From positions 558,001-622,000 of the forward strand of contig NZ_JAATOM010000001.1 of NCBI RefSeq assembly GCF_019207085.1: 64,000 bases of DNA, read 5' to 3'. How positions within the stretch are numbered: position 1 is the first letter of the stretch; each line of letters starts with the position of its first letter. The stretch is from Variovorax sp. dw_308 (GTDB lineage: Bacteria; Pseudomonadota; Gammaproteobacteria; Burkholderiales; Burkholderiaceae_C). Shown one piece after another: positions 18,835-27,916 of the stretch. The notes under the pieces were generated by a model that was given only the letters and a program-made list of their open reading frames with translations, did no database searches and was not told where the DNA came from. Position numbers and translations under genes: made by a program.

Positions 18835-21800
18835 ATGGACGAACCCGCCATCGATTACGCGGCCGACATTGCAAGCGGTCCCGCTTCGATGTCCGTGATG
18901 AAACTGCACGACGATGGCGAAACGCTGCTGATGCGTCACACCTTCGATGCCGGCCGGACCGAACTGTCGCGGCGTCCCCGCGCCCATCTCAGCCTGGCGG
19001 GGCGCCAGCGCCTGCAGCATGAGTTTGCATTGCGCAACCGGCTGCAAACGTCCTGGGCGGCAGTTCCGCTGGAACTGGATGCCACCGCGGAGCGTCCGGC
19101 CTTGAGGACGACGGACCCTGGAGGCGTGCTTCTCGAGCACGTCATCGGGCAGCCCTGGGACATCGACCAGTTCCTGCGCGTGGCGGTTGGAATCGCGGAA
19201 GCGATTCGCAGAACACATGATGCCGGGCTCGTTCACAAGGACGTTCGGCCCAGCAATGTCTTCGTGGACCTGTCGAGCGGTCGTGCCTGGCTCAGCGGAT
19301 TCGCGAACGCCTCGGCCGCGCAGGCGACGGCGCCAGTGATTCCGGGGCAAGGCCTCGCCACCTCGGCCCTGTCCCACGCGTCCCCCGAAATCGGCGGGCG
19401 AATCAACCGCCGTGTCGATTCCCGCAGCGACTTGTATTCGTTCGGCGTCCTGCTCTATCAGTTGCTGACGGGTCGACTGCCTTTCGTCACCGCTGACGCT
19501 CGCGAACTGATCCATGCGCACCTTGCCAAGCCGCCTGCGCCGCCATCGGAAATCGTGGCGGGCGTGCCGCCTGTCCTGGAGCGCATCGTCCTGAAGCTCT
19601 TGTCCAAGGCCGCCGAAGACCGGTATCAGACCGCAGTGGGGTTGGAAGCAGATCTGCGCTTGTCGTTGTACGCCTGGCGCGCGCACCGGCACATTGAACC
19701 CTTTGCGCTGGCGTCATCGGAAACCGCGGGTCGATTGCGGGTGCCGGACCGCCTCTACGGACGCGAGCGTGAAGTCGAGTCGCTGCACAACGCGCTCGCG
19801 CAAGTGGCCTCGCAAGACCGGATCAGGATCGTGCTGTTGTCCGGCTTTTCGGGCATTGGCAAGTCGGCCGTCGTCGCCGAGTTTCAGCGTTCGCTGCCCG
19901 GCGGCAGCGGCTTCTTCGCTTCCGGAAAGGCCGATCAATACCAGTCCGGCGTCCCTCATGCCACGCTGGCCCAGGCACTGCAATCCCTTGTGCGCCCGTT
20001 GCTCACCTTGCCCGAGACCGAGCGCGAGGGCTGGCGACAACGCCTGCAGGAGGCGGTGCTTGGCAACGGCCGAATCATCGCGAACATGGCGCCTGAGCTG
20101 GTCGAACTTCTCGGCCCTCAACAAGCGCTGCAGGAGTTGTCGACGCGTGACCATCAAGTCCAGTTTCAAACCACGCTCAGCCGGTTTCTCAAGGTCTTCG
20201 GTTCGGAGCCCTCGCCGTTGGTGCTCTTTCTGGACGACCTGCAATGGACGGACCGCGCGACGCTGGATTCGATCGAACACGTCCTCCTCGCCGAATCGAA
20301 TCCGAAGCTGCTGCTCGTATGTGCCTACAGGAGCAACGAGGTCGAGTCGAACCATCCACTGCGTGACTGGCTGGGAAGATTGCGAAGCCGGATCGCGGAC
20401 GTCGAGGAAATCTTCCTCGAGCCGTTGCTGGCCGGAGAGATCTCCAGGCTGGTTGGCGACACCCTTGCGTGTGCGCCGCAGGCTTGTGCGGAAGTCGCTC
20501 AGCTGGTGTATCGGGCCAGCGCCGGAAACCCCTTCTTTGCCACGCAGTTCATCAGCGGACTGTCGGATGAAGGCCTGTTCCAGCAAAGAGGCGATTCCGG
20601 CGAGTGGACCTGGGACATGACACGGCTTCGCGGCCACTCCCATCAGGCGGATTTGCCGGCGCTGATGATCGAGAGAATCCGCAAGCTGCCGCCGACGACG
20701 CGAAAGACGCTCAAGGCCTTCGCGTGCCTGGGCGTCCGCAGTTCAACGGCGACGCTGGCGCACGTTGTCGGACTTGTGGAGGACGATCTGCATTCGGCGC
20801 TGTGGCCCGCGGTCATGGGCGGGCTGTGCCTGAGATCGCAGGGCGACTATCGATTCCTCCACGACCGTTTTCAAGAGGCCGCCTACGCGATGATCCCGGA
20901 CGATCAACGTGCGGCGGCACACCTCGAGATCGCCCGCCGACTCCGCGGGATGTCGTCACCGGCCTTCGACGCCGTCCGCGATCCGGGCGGCTTCGATCTC
21001 GTGGGACAGTTCAACCTCGCCGCCACCGCATTGGGATCGCAGGAAGAACGCGACGCCGTTGCCGGGTTGAACCTGAAGGCAGCGCAGCACGCACTGACGG
21101 CAACGGCCCATGCCGCGGCCCGCGGCTTTGCACAGGCGGGAATCGATCTCCTTGGACCGGATGGCCATGCGCGACAGCGACGCATCAGCTTCGAACTCGA
21201 ATTGACTCGCGCGGAAAGCGACTTCCTCGCGGGACTGATCGAGCCCTCCGAACGCGCGTTGCACCGCCTCATGGAATTGGCATGCACGCCCTTGGAAAGC
21301 GCGGCCGTCGGTCGGCGCCTGATCGAGCTCTATGTCGTGGGCTCCCGCCATGCAGAGGCCGTCGAGCAGGCCGTGACCTGCTTGCGGCTCTTCGGCATCG
21401 ACATCGAGGCGCACCCCCCGGTCGCGGAAGTGGACCGCGCATTCGCCGAGGCGATGGAGTTGCTCGCGGAACGTCCCATCGAATCGCTGGTCGACCTGCC
21501 GGTTTCCGTGGATCCTGCCGTTGCAGCAGCCATGAACGTGTTGGGCGAGATTTTCTCCGTCGCTTATTTCACCGATCTGTCGCTGGTGGTCGTGCATCTC
21601 TGCCGAATGGTGCGGCTCACGCTCCAGCACGGGTTGACCCCTGCATCCGCGCACGGATTCGCCTGGTTCGGCGTCATGATGGGCCAGCACTTCGGCCGCT
21701 ACCTCGAGGGGCATCGATTCGCGACGCTGGCTCGAAGCATCGTCGACAAGCACGCATTCGCCGCGAGCGAGGCGAAGACGATCCTCGCCTTGCAGATCGC

Positions 21801-24800
21801 AAGCGTCTGGGCGAAGCCGCTGTCGATCGCGGTCGAGACGGGGCGCGCCGCCCACGCGGCTGGCATCAACCGGGGTGACGTTGCCGTCGCTTGCTGGGCC
21901 TGCAACCACACCGTCAACGACCTGCTGGTCCGAGGCGATCACCTCGACGACGTGGCGAGCGAGATCGACAGATCCCTCGACTTCGTCCGTCGCGCACGGT
22001 TCCGAGACATTGCCGACGAACTGGTGCATCAGCAGCGCTTTGTCGCGGCACTGCGCGGGCTCACCCCGGCGCTGGCGGAGTTCGACGGAGAGGGCTTTCA
22101 GGAAGCCGTGTTCGAGGCGCAGGTCGTCGAAGGGCGCCTGCCGACGATGTTCTTCTGGTACTGGGTCTTGAAAGGCCAGCTCCGGTTCATCGCCGGACGG
22201 TTTGACGAAGCCCGCGACGCTCTTGAACGGGCGACGCCCTGGAAAGCCTCGGCCATCCAGAGCCAGTTGGTGAACTACCACCTCTACACGGCGCTTGCCG
22301 CTGCGGCCGGCGCGGGCGCCTTGTCCGAGGAGGACGCCGCGGACAGGCGCGCGACCGTCGTGGTGCACCTTGAACGCCTGCGCGCCTGGCGCGCCTGCAA
22401 CCCCGCGACCTTTGCGGACAAGAGCGAACTGGTGGAGGGCGAACTGGCGCGCTGCGAGGGCCGGTACCTGGATGCAGAGATTCACTTCGAGGAAGCTGTC
22501 CGCCTGGCGCGCGTCAATGGCTGTACCTGTGTTGAAGCGCTGGCCAATGAAGTGGCGGCTGGATTTCATTCCGATCGGGGTCTGGTCACGATCGCGCACG
22601 CCTATCTGCGCCAGGCGCGCTACGCCTATCTCAGATGGGGCGCCATCGGCAAGGTGAAGCGCCTCGAGCTCGGACATCCCTGGCTTTCCGCAGACGCGCT
22701 GCCTGAGGCGGACAGCGCGCCACACACGCTCGTCGAGCTGCTCGACTTCGAGACCGTCCAGGCCGTCTCGGAGGCGCTCTCCAGCGAGATCGAATCCGAG
22801 CACTTGATGGAAACCTTGCTGAAGGTCGCACTTGAACACGCCGGTGCCCAGCGCGGATTGCTGTTCCTGCGCGGCATGGACGGGATGGAATTCGAGGCGC
22901 AGGCGGAGATCTTCGGCGACGGCGTCAAGGTCATGCGCCGCGGTGCGATGACCCTTGAAGTGCCCCGGCCCACTTCCGTGCTGGAGCTCGTCGAGAAGAG
23001 CCTGGACACCGTGCTCCTCGATGATGCAGCGCATTCGGGCCAGCACTCCGGCGATCCCTATTTCCAACGACGTGGAACGCGTTCCGTCTTGTGCCTGCCA
23101 TTGCTCAAGCAGGCGCGCCTCGCCGGAGTTCTCTACCTCGAAAACGACCTGATGACTGGCGCGTTCACACGCAAGCGCACCGCCGTGCTCAGGCTCGTCG
23201 CGGCGCAAGCGGCTGTCGCACTGGAGAATTCGCGGCTCTACCTCGATCTGAAACGGGAGAACCGCGATCGCCGGTTGGCCGAGGAGGGCGCCGAGCGCGC
23301 GGCCCGCGCCCAGCGCGAGAGCGAAGGGCGGTTCCGCGCCATGGCAGATGCCACGCCTGACGTGATCTGGATCACCGAAATGGATCCGGAACGCGTGCTG
23401 TATGCGAGTCCGAGCTTCGAACGAATCTGGGGCGTCGATCTGGCGGCACTCTACCGGGACCCGCAAGTGTGGCTGGACGGCATCCACGTCGATGACCGGG
23501 CGCGCGTGAAGATGGCATTTGGCAACTGGATCGAATCGGACGGCAGCACGGCGTGGGAGGTCGAGTTCCGGGTCGTTCAGCCCTGCGGCGCGATACGTTG
23601 GATCCACGAACGCGGCGTGTTCCTTCCTGACGAGGGTCAAGGATCGCGCCGGGTGAGCGGTATCGCGACGGACGTCACTGCGCAGCGCACGGCCGTGCTC
23701 GCATTGCAGCGGTCGGAAGACCGTCATGCGCTGGCCATGGAGGCTGCGCGCGACGGTCACTGGGATTGGATTGCCGAGACGGACGAGTTCTACGCGTCGC
23801 CGCGAATGCTCGAAATCTACGGCTTCCCCCCGGACACCCGCTTCAACGGCAGACAGGACTTTCTCGACCGCTTCCCGTTCCATCCGGAAGATCGCGCCAG
23901 GTGGCAGGCTGCCGTCACCGAGCATTTCGCCAGCACAAGGTCTCGCCTCGAGATCGAGCTGAGATTGGTACGCCATGGCGAGGTGCGATGGATTCACACC
24001 AACGGCTTGCTGTCTCGCGATGATCAAGGTCGACCCAGGCGCTACACAGGTTCCGTGGGCGACATCACGGAACGCAAGGCAGGCGAGGCTGCGTTGCGTG
24101 AATCGGAGCAGCGTTTCGCGCTTGCAACCGAAGGCTCGAATGACGGGCTCTGGGATTGGGACCTGGACACCCATCAGATGTTCCTGTCCCATCGGGCACA
24201 ACAGCTGTACGGGCTCGAGCCTGGCGCCTTGATACGGCCGCGACGCGACTGGGTCGCGACTGTCAGGTTGCATCCCGAGGACGTCAGTCACCAAGGCCAA
24301 TTGATCGATGCGTACTTGAATGGATCGGTACCGAGCTACGACGGCGAATGGCGGGTCCTGCACCCGGACGGCCTGTACAGGTGGGTGCGAATTCGCGGCG
24401 TCTGCTTGCGGGACCCCGAGGGTCGCGCAACGCGGATGGCGGGTTCGGTCAGCGACGTGGATGCGCGCCGGCGCACAGAAGCCGCCATGCAGCAGATGCA
24501 ACGCCTCGAAGCTGTAGGCACGCTTGCGGGCGGCGTGGCGCACGATTTCAACAACATCCTGGCGGTGATCCTCGGCTTTGGCGAAGCCTCGATGAAGCAC
24601 ACGCGGCCCGGCAGCCGAATGCGCCGGGATCTGGAGCGCATCCTGTCTGCCGGCGAACGGGGGCGCGCATTGGTCGAACGCATCCTCGCGTTCAGCCGCA
24701 GCAGCGTCGGCGCGCGCATTGTCGTGAACATGGAAAGCGTCGTCGCGGAGTCGCTGGCGATGATCGAAGCGACGCGCCCTCCCAACGTGGGTCTGCACGC

Positions 24801-25650
24801 CCGGCTGGAATCGGGCCACGCGACGATGATCGGCGACCCCACGCAGGTGCACCAGGTGCTGATGAACCTGGCCACGAACGGCATGCAGGCGATGCCTTCA
24901 GGCGGATCGTTGCAGGTCGGGCTGACTTGCGAAAGCCTCGCGCAGGAGCGGATGGCGACCACAGGCCCGTTGCCCCCGGGCGAATACGTGGTGCTGTGCG
25001 TTCGTGACAGCGGCGCAGGCATTGACCCCGCCATACGAGACAAGATCTTCGACCCGTTCTTCACGACGAAGGACGTTGGCACGGGAACGGGTCTGGGCCT
25101 TTCCCTCGTGCATGGCATCGTGACCGAGCTGGGCGGCGCGATCGATGTATCGAGTGAATTGGAGGTTGGCAGCGCTTTCACGGTCTACGTCCCTCGCAGC
25201 GGTGAAACTGCTCCGGGTCAAAAGGAGGAAAAGGCGCTTCCGCTGGCGCGAGGAAAGAACGAACGGATCCTTGTCGTCGACGACGAAGAGTCCCTGGTGC
25301 AATTGAGCAGCAACATGCTGGCCGAGCTTGGCTATCGGCCCGCTGCGTTCACCTCCGCGGAGAAAGCGCTGGAGGTCTTCCGCCTCGATCCTGATTCGTT
25401 CGACGCTGTCATCACCGACTTGCGCATGCCGCACATGTCGGGCCTCATGTTGATCAGCGCGCTGCGCGGATTGCCTTCGGAGGTCCCGGTACTGCTGGTC
25501 AGCGGATTTCTTGCGGGGACGGCTGCCGATCAGGCGCGCGACGCGGGCGCCGACATCCTCTTGACCAAGCCGCTGTCACGGCGCGACCTTGCCCTTGCAC
25601 TATCAGAAGCCCTGGCGGACAAGCCGCATCGCAGGCAGGCAGCGCCATGA
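18835..25650 (+). CDS. trifunctional Ser/Thr kinase-like / AAA ATPase / hybrid histidine kinase
   Basis: A signalling protein of about 2271 aa. Order: protein-kinase-like domain (catalytic loop HKDVRPSNV near 133, but the DFG position reads SGF); ATPase with P-loop GFSGIGKS near 338 and Walker B LFLDDLQW near 465; long helical region; GAF (about 1300-1465); three PAS domains (about 1500-1880); HisKA with H1903 (GVAHDFNNIL); HATPase (DSGAGIDP, GTGTGLGLSL); and C-terminal receiver (DAVITDLRMP, Asp about 2195). ATG 18835 lacks a strong ribosome site, so the exact start is uncertain. The stop overlaps the next ATG (ATGA). It probably senses a cytoplasmic signal; no membrane helices were seen. Confidence 0.9.
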   Translation: MDEPAIDYAADIASGPASMSVMKLHDDGETLLMRHTFDAGRTELSRRPRAHLSLAGRQRLQHEFALRNRLQTSWAAVPLELDATAERPALRTTDPGGVLLEHVIGQPWDIDQFLRVAVGIAEAIRRTHDAGLVHKDVRPSNVFVDLSSGRAWLSGFANASAAQATAPVIPGQGLATSALSHASPEIGGRINRRVDSRSDLYSFGVLLYQLLTGRLPFVTADARELIHAHLAKPPAPPSEIVAGVPPVLERIVLKLLSKAAEDRYQTAVGLEADLRLSLYAWRAHRHIEPFALASSETAGRLRVPDRLYGREREVESLHNALAQVASQDRIRIVLLSGFSGIGKSAVVAEFQRSLPGGSGFFASGKADQYQSGVPHATLAQALQSLVRPLLTLPETEREGWRQRLQEAVLGNGRIIANMAPELVELLGPQQALQELSTRDHQVQFQTTLSRFLKVFGSEPSPLVLFLDDLQWTDRATLDSIEHVLLAESNPKLLLVCAYRSNEVESNHPLRDWLGRLRSRIADVEEIFLEPLLAGEISRLVGDTLACAPQACAEVAQLVYRASAGNPFFATQFISGLSDEGLFQQRGDSGEWTWDMTRLRGHSHQADLPALMIERIRKLPPTTRKTLKAFACLGVRSSTATLAHVVGLVEDDLHSALWPAVMGGLCLRSQGDYRFLHDRFQEAAYAMIPDDQRAAAHLEIARRLRGMSSPAFDAVRDPGGFDLVGQFNLAATALGSQEERDAVAGLNLKAAQHALTATAHAAARGFAQAGIDLLGPDGHARQRRISFELELTRAESDFLAGLIEPSERALHRLMELACTPLESAAVGRRLIELYVVGSRHAEAVEQAVTCLRLFGIDIEAHPPVAEVDRAFAEAMELLAERPIESLVDLPVSVDPAVAAAMNVLGEIFSVAYFTDLSLVVVHLCRMVRLTLQHGLTPASAHGFAWFGVMMGQHFGRYLEGHRFATLARSIVDKHAFAASEAKTILALQIASVWAKPLSIAVETGRAAHAAGINRGDVAVACWACNHTVNDLLVRGDHLDDVASEIDRSLDFVRRARFRDIADELVHQQRFVAALRGLTPALAEFDGEGFQEAVFEAQVVEGRLPTMFFWYWVLKGQLRFIAGRFDEARDALERATPWKASAIQSQLVNYHLYTALAAAAGAGALSEEDAADRRATVVVHLERLRAWRACNPATFADKSELVEGELARCEGRYLDAEIHFEEAVRLARVNGCTCVEALANEVAAGFHSDRGLVTIAHAYLRQARYAYLRWGAIGKVKRLELGHPWLSADALPEADSAPHTLVELLDFETVQAVSEALSSEIESEHLMETLLKVALEHAGAQRGLLFLRGMDGMEFEAQAEIFGDGVKVMRRGAMTLEVPRPTSVLELVEKSLDTVLLDDAAHSGQHSGDPYFQRRGTRSVLCLPLLKQARLAGVLYLENDLMTGAFTRKRTAVLRLVAAQAAVALENSRLYLDLKRENRDRRLAEEGAERAARAQRESEGRFRAMADATPDVIWITEMDPERVLYASPSFERIWGVDLAALYRDPQVWLDGIHVDDRARVKMAFGNWIESDGSTAWEVEFRVVQPCGAIRWIHERGVFLPDEGQGSRRVSGIATDVTAQRTAVLALQRSEDRHALAMEAARDGHWDWIAETDEFYASPRMLEIYGFPPDTRFNGRQDFLDRFPFHPEDRARWQAAVTEHFASTRSRLEIELRLVRHGEVRWIHTNGLLSRDDQGRPRRYTGSVGDITERKAGEAALRESEQRFALATEGSNDGLWDWDLDTHQMFLSHRAQQLYGLEPGALIRPRRDWVATVRLHPEDVSHQGQLIDAYLNGSVPSYDGEWRVLHPDGLYRWVRIRGVCLRDPEGRATRMAGSVSDVDARRRTEAAMQQMQRLEAVGTLAGGVAHDFNNILAVILGFGEASMKHTRPGSRMRRDLERILSAGERGRALVERILAFSRSSVGARIVVNMESVVAESLAMIEATRPPNVGLHARLESGHATMIGDPTQVHQVLMNLATNGMQAMPSGGSLQVGLTCESLAQERMATTGPLPPGEYVVLCVRDSGAGIDPAIRDKIFDPFFTTKDVGTGTGLGLSLVHGIVTELGGAIDVSSELEVGSAFTVYVPRSGETAPGQKEEKALPLARGKNERILVVDDEESLVQLSSNMLAELGYRPAAFTSAEKALEVFRLDPDSFDAVITDLRMPHMSGLMLISALRGLPSEVPVLLVSGFLAGTAADQARDAGADILLTKPLSRRDLALALSEALADKPHRRQAAP

Positions 25651-26408
25651 CAGGAGAACGCGCGATGCAGGCTGTCGCCGTTTCGGCGCTCGCTCACGTG
25701 ATGGCCGTGGATGACGATCCCTATGTGCTTGACCTGATCAGCAGCTACCTTGGCGATCACGATTTTCGCGTGAGTACGGCAGCCAACGAGCGCGAAATGT
25801 GCGAGGTAATGGCGCGGGATGCAGTCGACATCGTCGTGCTGGATCTACGGCTGGCACGTGAAGACGGGCTGGAAATCGCGCGCCGCCTGCGCGAGCGGTC
25901 GAAGGTTCCCATCATCATCCTGACCGGTCGTCTCGAAGAGGCCGACCGCGTCATGGGCCTCGAATTGGGTGCTGACGATTACGTGACCAAGCCCTTCTCC
26001 CCGCGCGAGTTGCTCGCGCGGGTTCGGGCATTGCTGCGTCGCACCCGGATGCATGAGCGCGTGACCGATTCGCTTGCGAGCGTGCGAGCCTATCGATTCG
26101 ACGGCTGGGAACTGAACATCCGCCTGCGGCGCCTGACCTCCCCGCTGAACAAGCCGGTGCCATTGAGCAACAGCGAGTTCAATCTTCTCGTGGCATTCCT
26201 GGCTGCCCCGCAGAAGGTGCTGGATCGCGAACAGCTTCTGGAGTTGTCACGGCTTCACAACGCCGAGGTCTTCGACAGGGCGATCGATGTGCAGGTTGGT
26301 CGACTGCGTCGAAAGATCGAGTCCGACCCCAAGGTTCCGACATTCATCGTCACCGAGCGAGGCAGGGGCTACGCGTTCAACGCGAACGTCGATGTCGTTC
26401 GAGGCTGA
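25647..26408 (+). CDS. OmpR/PhoB-family response regulator
   Basis: A 253-aa two-domain regulator. The receiver has the full pocket: acidic pair DDD in MAVDDDPY, phosphoacceptor in VVLDLRLA, Thr in IIILTGR and Lys in YVTKPFSP. A winged-helix DNA-binding domain follows (LSNSEFNLLVAFL... AIDVQVGRLRRKIE...GRGYAF). ATG 25647 overlaps the kinase stop; ATG 25665, seven bases after AGGAG, is an equally good start (247 aa). It is the obvious cognate partner of the giant kinase. Confidence 0.93.
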   Translation: MTGERAMQAVAVSALAHVMAVDDDPYVLDLISSYLGDHDFRVSTAANEREMCEVMARDAVDIVVLDLRLAREDGLEIARRLRERSKVPIIILTGRLEEADRVMGLELGADDYVTKPFSPRELLARVRALLRRTRMHERVTDSLASVRAYRFDGWELNIRLRRLTSPLNKPVPLSNSEFNLLVAFLAAPQKVLDREQLLELSRLHNAEVFDRAIDVQVGRLRRKIESDPKVPTFIVTERGRGYAFNANVDVVRG

Positions 26409-26421
26409 CAACCGCGACGAG

Positions 26422-26787
26422 TCACTTCGCCAGCGACTGCCGAACTGCGGCAAGCAATTGGCGCTGAGTAAAGGGCTTCGGCAGCACGCCTTTGACGCCC
26501 AGTTCATCTGCGAGATCCACCGAGCCGCCCTGACCTGTGCGGAACCTTGCCGAGAGCAACAGGACAGGCACGCTTCGCCCGGGCTGAAACAGCTGGAGCA
26601 ACAGCGGTTCCGCGGCGCGCGGGCTCGCGACGTCGGCGATGATGAGATCGACAGCGGCCATGCGCGCTGGCGTTGAAAAGGCTTCCACGAAGTACCCCGC
26701 ATCGACCAGCCATTGCCGGACGAGCTCTCGCACCAGATCGTCTCCCTCGATCACCGCAATTCGGCCTGTCGCTTTCATGTCATCCAT
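26422..26787 (-). CDS. stand-alone receiver-domain protein
   Basis: A 121-aa single receiver domain with no output domain: acidic residues in VIEGDDLV, Asp in LIIADVAS, Ser in VLLLSAR and Lys in VLPKPFTQ, so phosphorylation is possible. It is convergent with the OmpR-type regulator (13 bp between stops) and could be a shuttle or sink in the same phosphorelay. Start is uncertain among ATGs at 26787 and 26778. Its promoter region is shared with the divergent AraC gene and holds two palindromes. Confidence 0.85.
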   Translation of the reverse strand: MDDMKATGRIAVIEGDDLVRELVRQWLVDAGYFVEAFSTPARMAAVDLIIADVASPRAAEPLLLQLFQPGRSVPVLLLSARFRTGQGGSVDLADELGVKGVLPKPFTQRQLLAAVRQSLAK

Positions 26788-26859
26788 AGCCCTTTGACTG
26801 CCTCGCTGCATTGGACCCGACATGCGGGCGGCGCGCACTCATATTCGTCATGGTCCATA

Positions 26860-26923
26860 TGTCAACCGACATGTTGGATGGCATCGCCTCGCGAATGTGG
26901 CGGCTCGAATGTGTCAATTGACA
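26860..26923. promoter_or_regulatory. paired TGTCA-N2-YGACA palindromes in a divergent promoter region
   Basis: TGTCAACCGACA at 26860-26871 and the perfect palindrome TGTCAATTGACA at 26912-26923 are 52 bp apart, close to five helical turns, which would place them on the same DNA face. They lie between the lone-receiver gene (minus) and the AraC gene (plus) and match the palindrome at 18758. Cooperative binding or looping by one regulator is plausible. Confidence 0.5.
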
Positions 26924-27011
26924 GACGCGGTGCGGAGGTCGGACATCGTGCGCGGGCAACGCCCTGTCAATCTACCGGCTCCTCATCCACATCTGATTTC
27001 GAGGGCTCCTC

Positions 27012-27797
27012 ATGAATACATACTCTTCTGCCTCGGTCGGGCAGGTGCCCGTTGCCATGAACATCCTGGTGTCGCATTCCAACGCGCTCGTGGCCGCTGG
27101 CCTGGTGGCCACGATGCAGAGGATTCATGGATGCGATGTCCAGTTCAGCGCGGCCGGCGATGATCCGCATTTCGAAACCTCGCTTGAGAACGTCGACCTG
27201 CTGATTTCTGACTCGGATTCGCTGGTGCGCTCGGCCCGCACGCTCTCGATGCCCAAGATCGTGCTGCTGACGGCGACAGCCGAGTGCAAGTCGAGCGCGG
27301 CTCCTTTGCCGCCAGGCATCAGCGCATGCTTGCCGATGAACTGCGGCCAGGACGACTTGCTGAAAACGGTGTGCGGACTGATTGGTTCGGATCGCCCTGG
27401 GCTGCAGGACTCTCCGGCCGTGCGAGACCATGCGAGGACCGAGCCAACCACTGCGGCGCGCCCGCAAGGCGGCATCGCTCCGTCTGCATTGCGGCGGGTG
27501 CGCGAGCACATCGAGAACCATCTTGGCGAGCACATCGAGGTAGGTCACCTCGCGACGCTCACCAGGTTGTCGGCCTGCCATTTCTCGCGCGCCTTCAAGC
27601 AAAGCGTGGGCATGCCGCCGCATCGATACGTGACTTCCCGCAGAGTCCTTGCGGCGGCGAAGCTGATCGAATCGACGGACAGACCCATGTCCGAGATCGC
27701 GCTGGAGCTCGGTTTTTCAGACCAGAGTCACTTCACCAGGGTATTCACTGCGCATATCGGCGAGTCTCCGCGCCGGTTCCGGCATCAGCATCGATGA
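27012..27797 (+). CDS. AraC-family regulator with receiver-like N-terminus
   Basis: A 261-aa protein. The N-terminal part (about 15-125) has the strand pattern of a receiver (NILVSHSNALVAAGLVATMQ, DLLISDSDSL, KIVLLTAT) but lacks the acidic pair and the conserved Lys (CLPMNCGQ). It most resembles the receiver of the LuxR regulator at 9530. The C-terminal 100 residues form a canonical AraC double helix-turn-helix (LATLTRLSACHFSRAFKQS, MSEIALELGFSDQSHFTRVF). Receiver-AraC fusions are uncommon. It is the last gene of the accessory block, ending 119 bp before the gntR stop. Confidence 0.9.
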   Translation: MNTYSSASVGQVPVAMNILVSHSNALVAAGLVATMQRIHGCDVQFSAAGDDPHFETSLENVDLLISDSDSLVRSARTLSMPKIVLLTATAECKSSAAPLPPGISACLPMNCGQDDLLKTVCGLIGSDRPGLQDSPAVRDHARTEPTTAARPQGGIAPSALRRVREHIENHLGEHIEVGHLATLTRLSACHFSRAFKQSVGMPPHRYVTSRRVLAAAKLIESTDRPMSEIALELGFSDQSHFTRVFTAHIGESPRRFRHQHR

Positions 27798-27916
27798 GGT
27801 GCGTGGGGTCGATCGCAATCGGGCGGGTATCCCTGGCGGACTGCAAGCGACCGGCACACGGTCGGGAGGTGCCGCAACCACTTCCCGACTCACTCGGCTC
27901 GATCAGACCCGCGAAC

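Noticed and set aside
20956..24852. 1298-codon open frame on the minus strand
   Set aside because: Fully antisense to the giant kinase. Its protein is Arg/His/Gln-rich without domains, an effect of high-GC codon bias.
2337..27916. Recent tandem duplication of the crotonase-gntR interval
   Set aside because: The two cassettes share no obvious gene content apart from diverged LuxR-type paralogues, and the relics differ by 8-17% from the intact genes.
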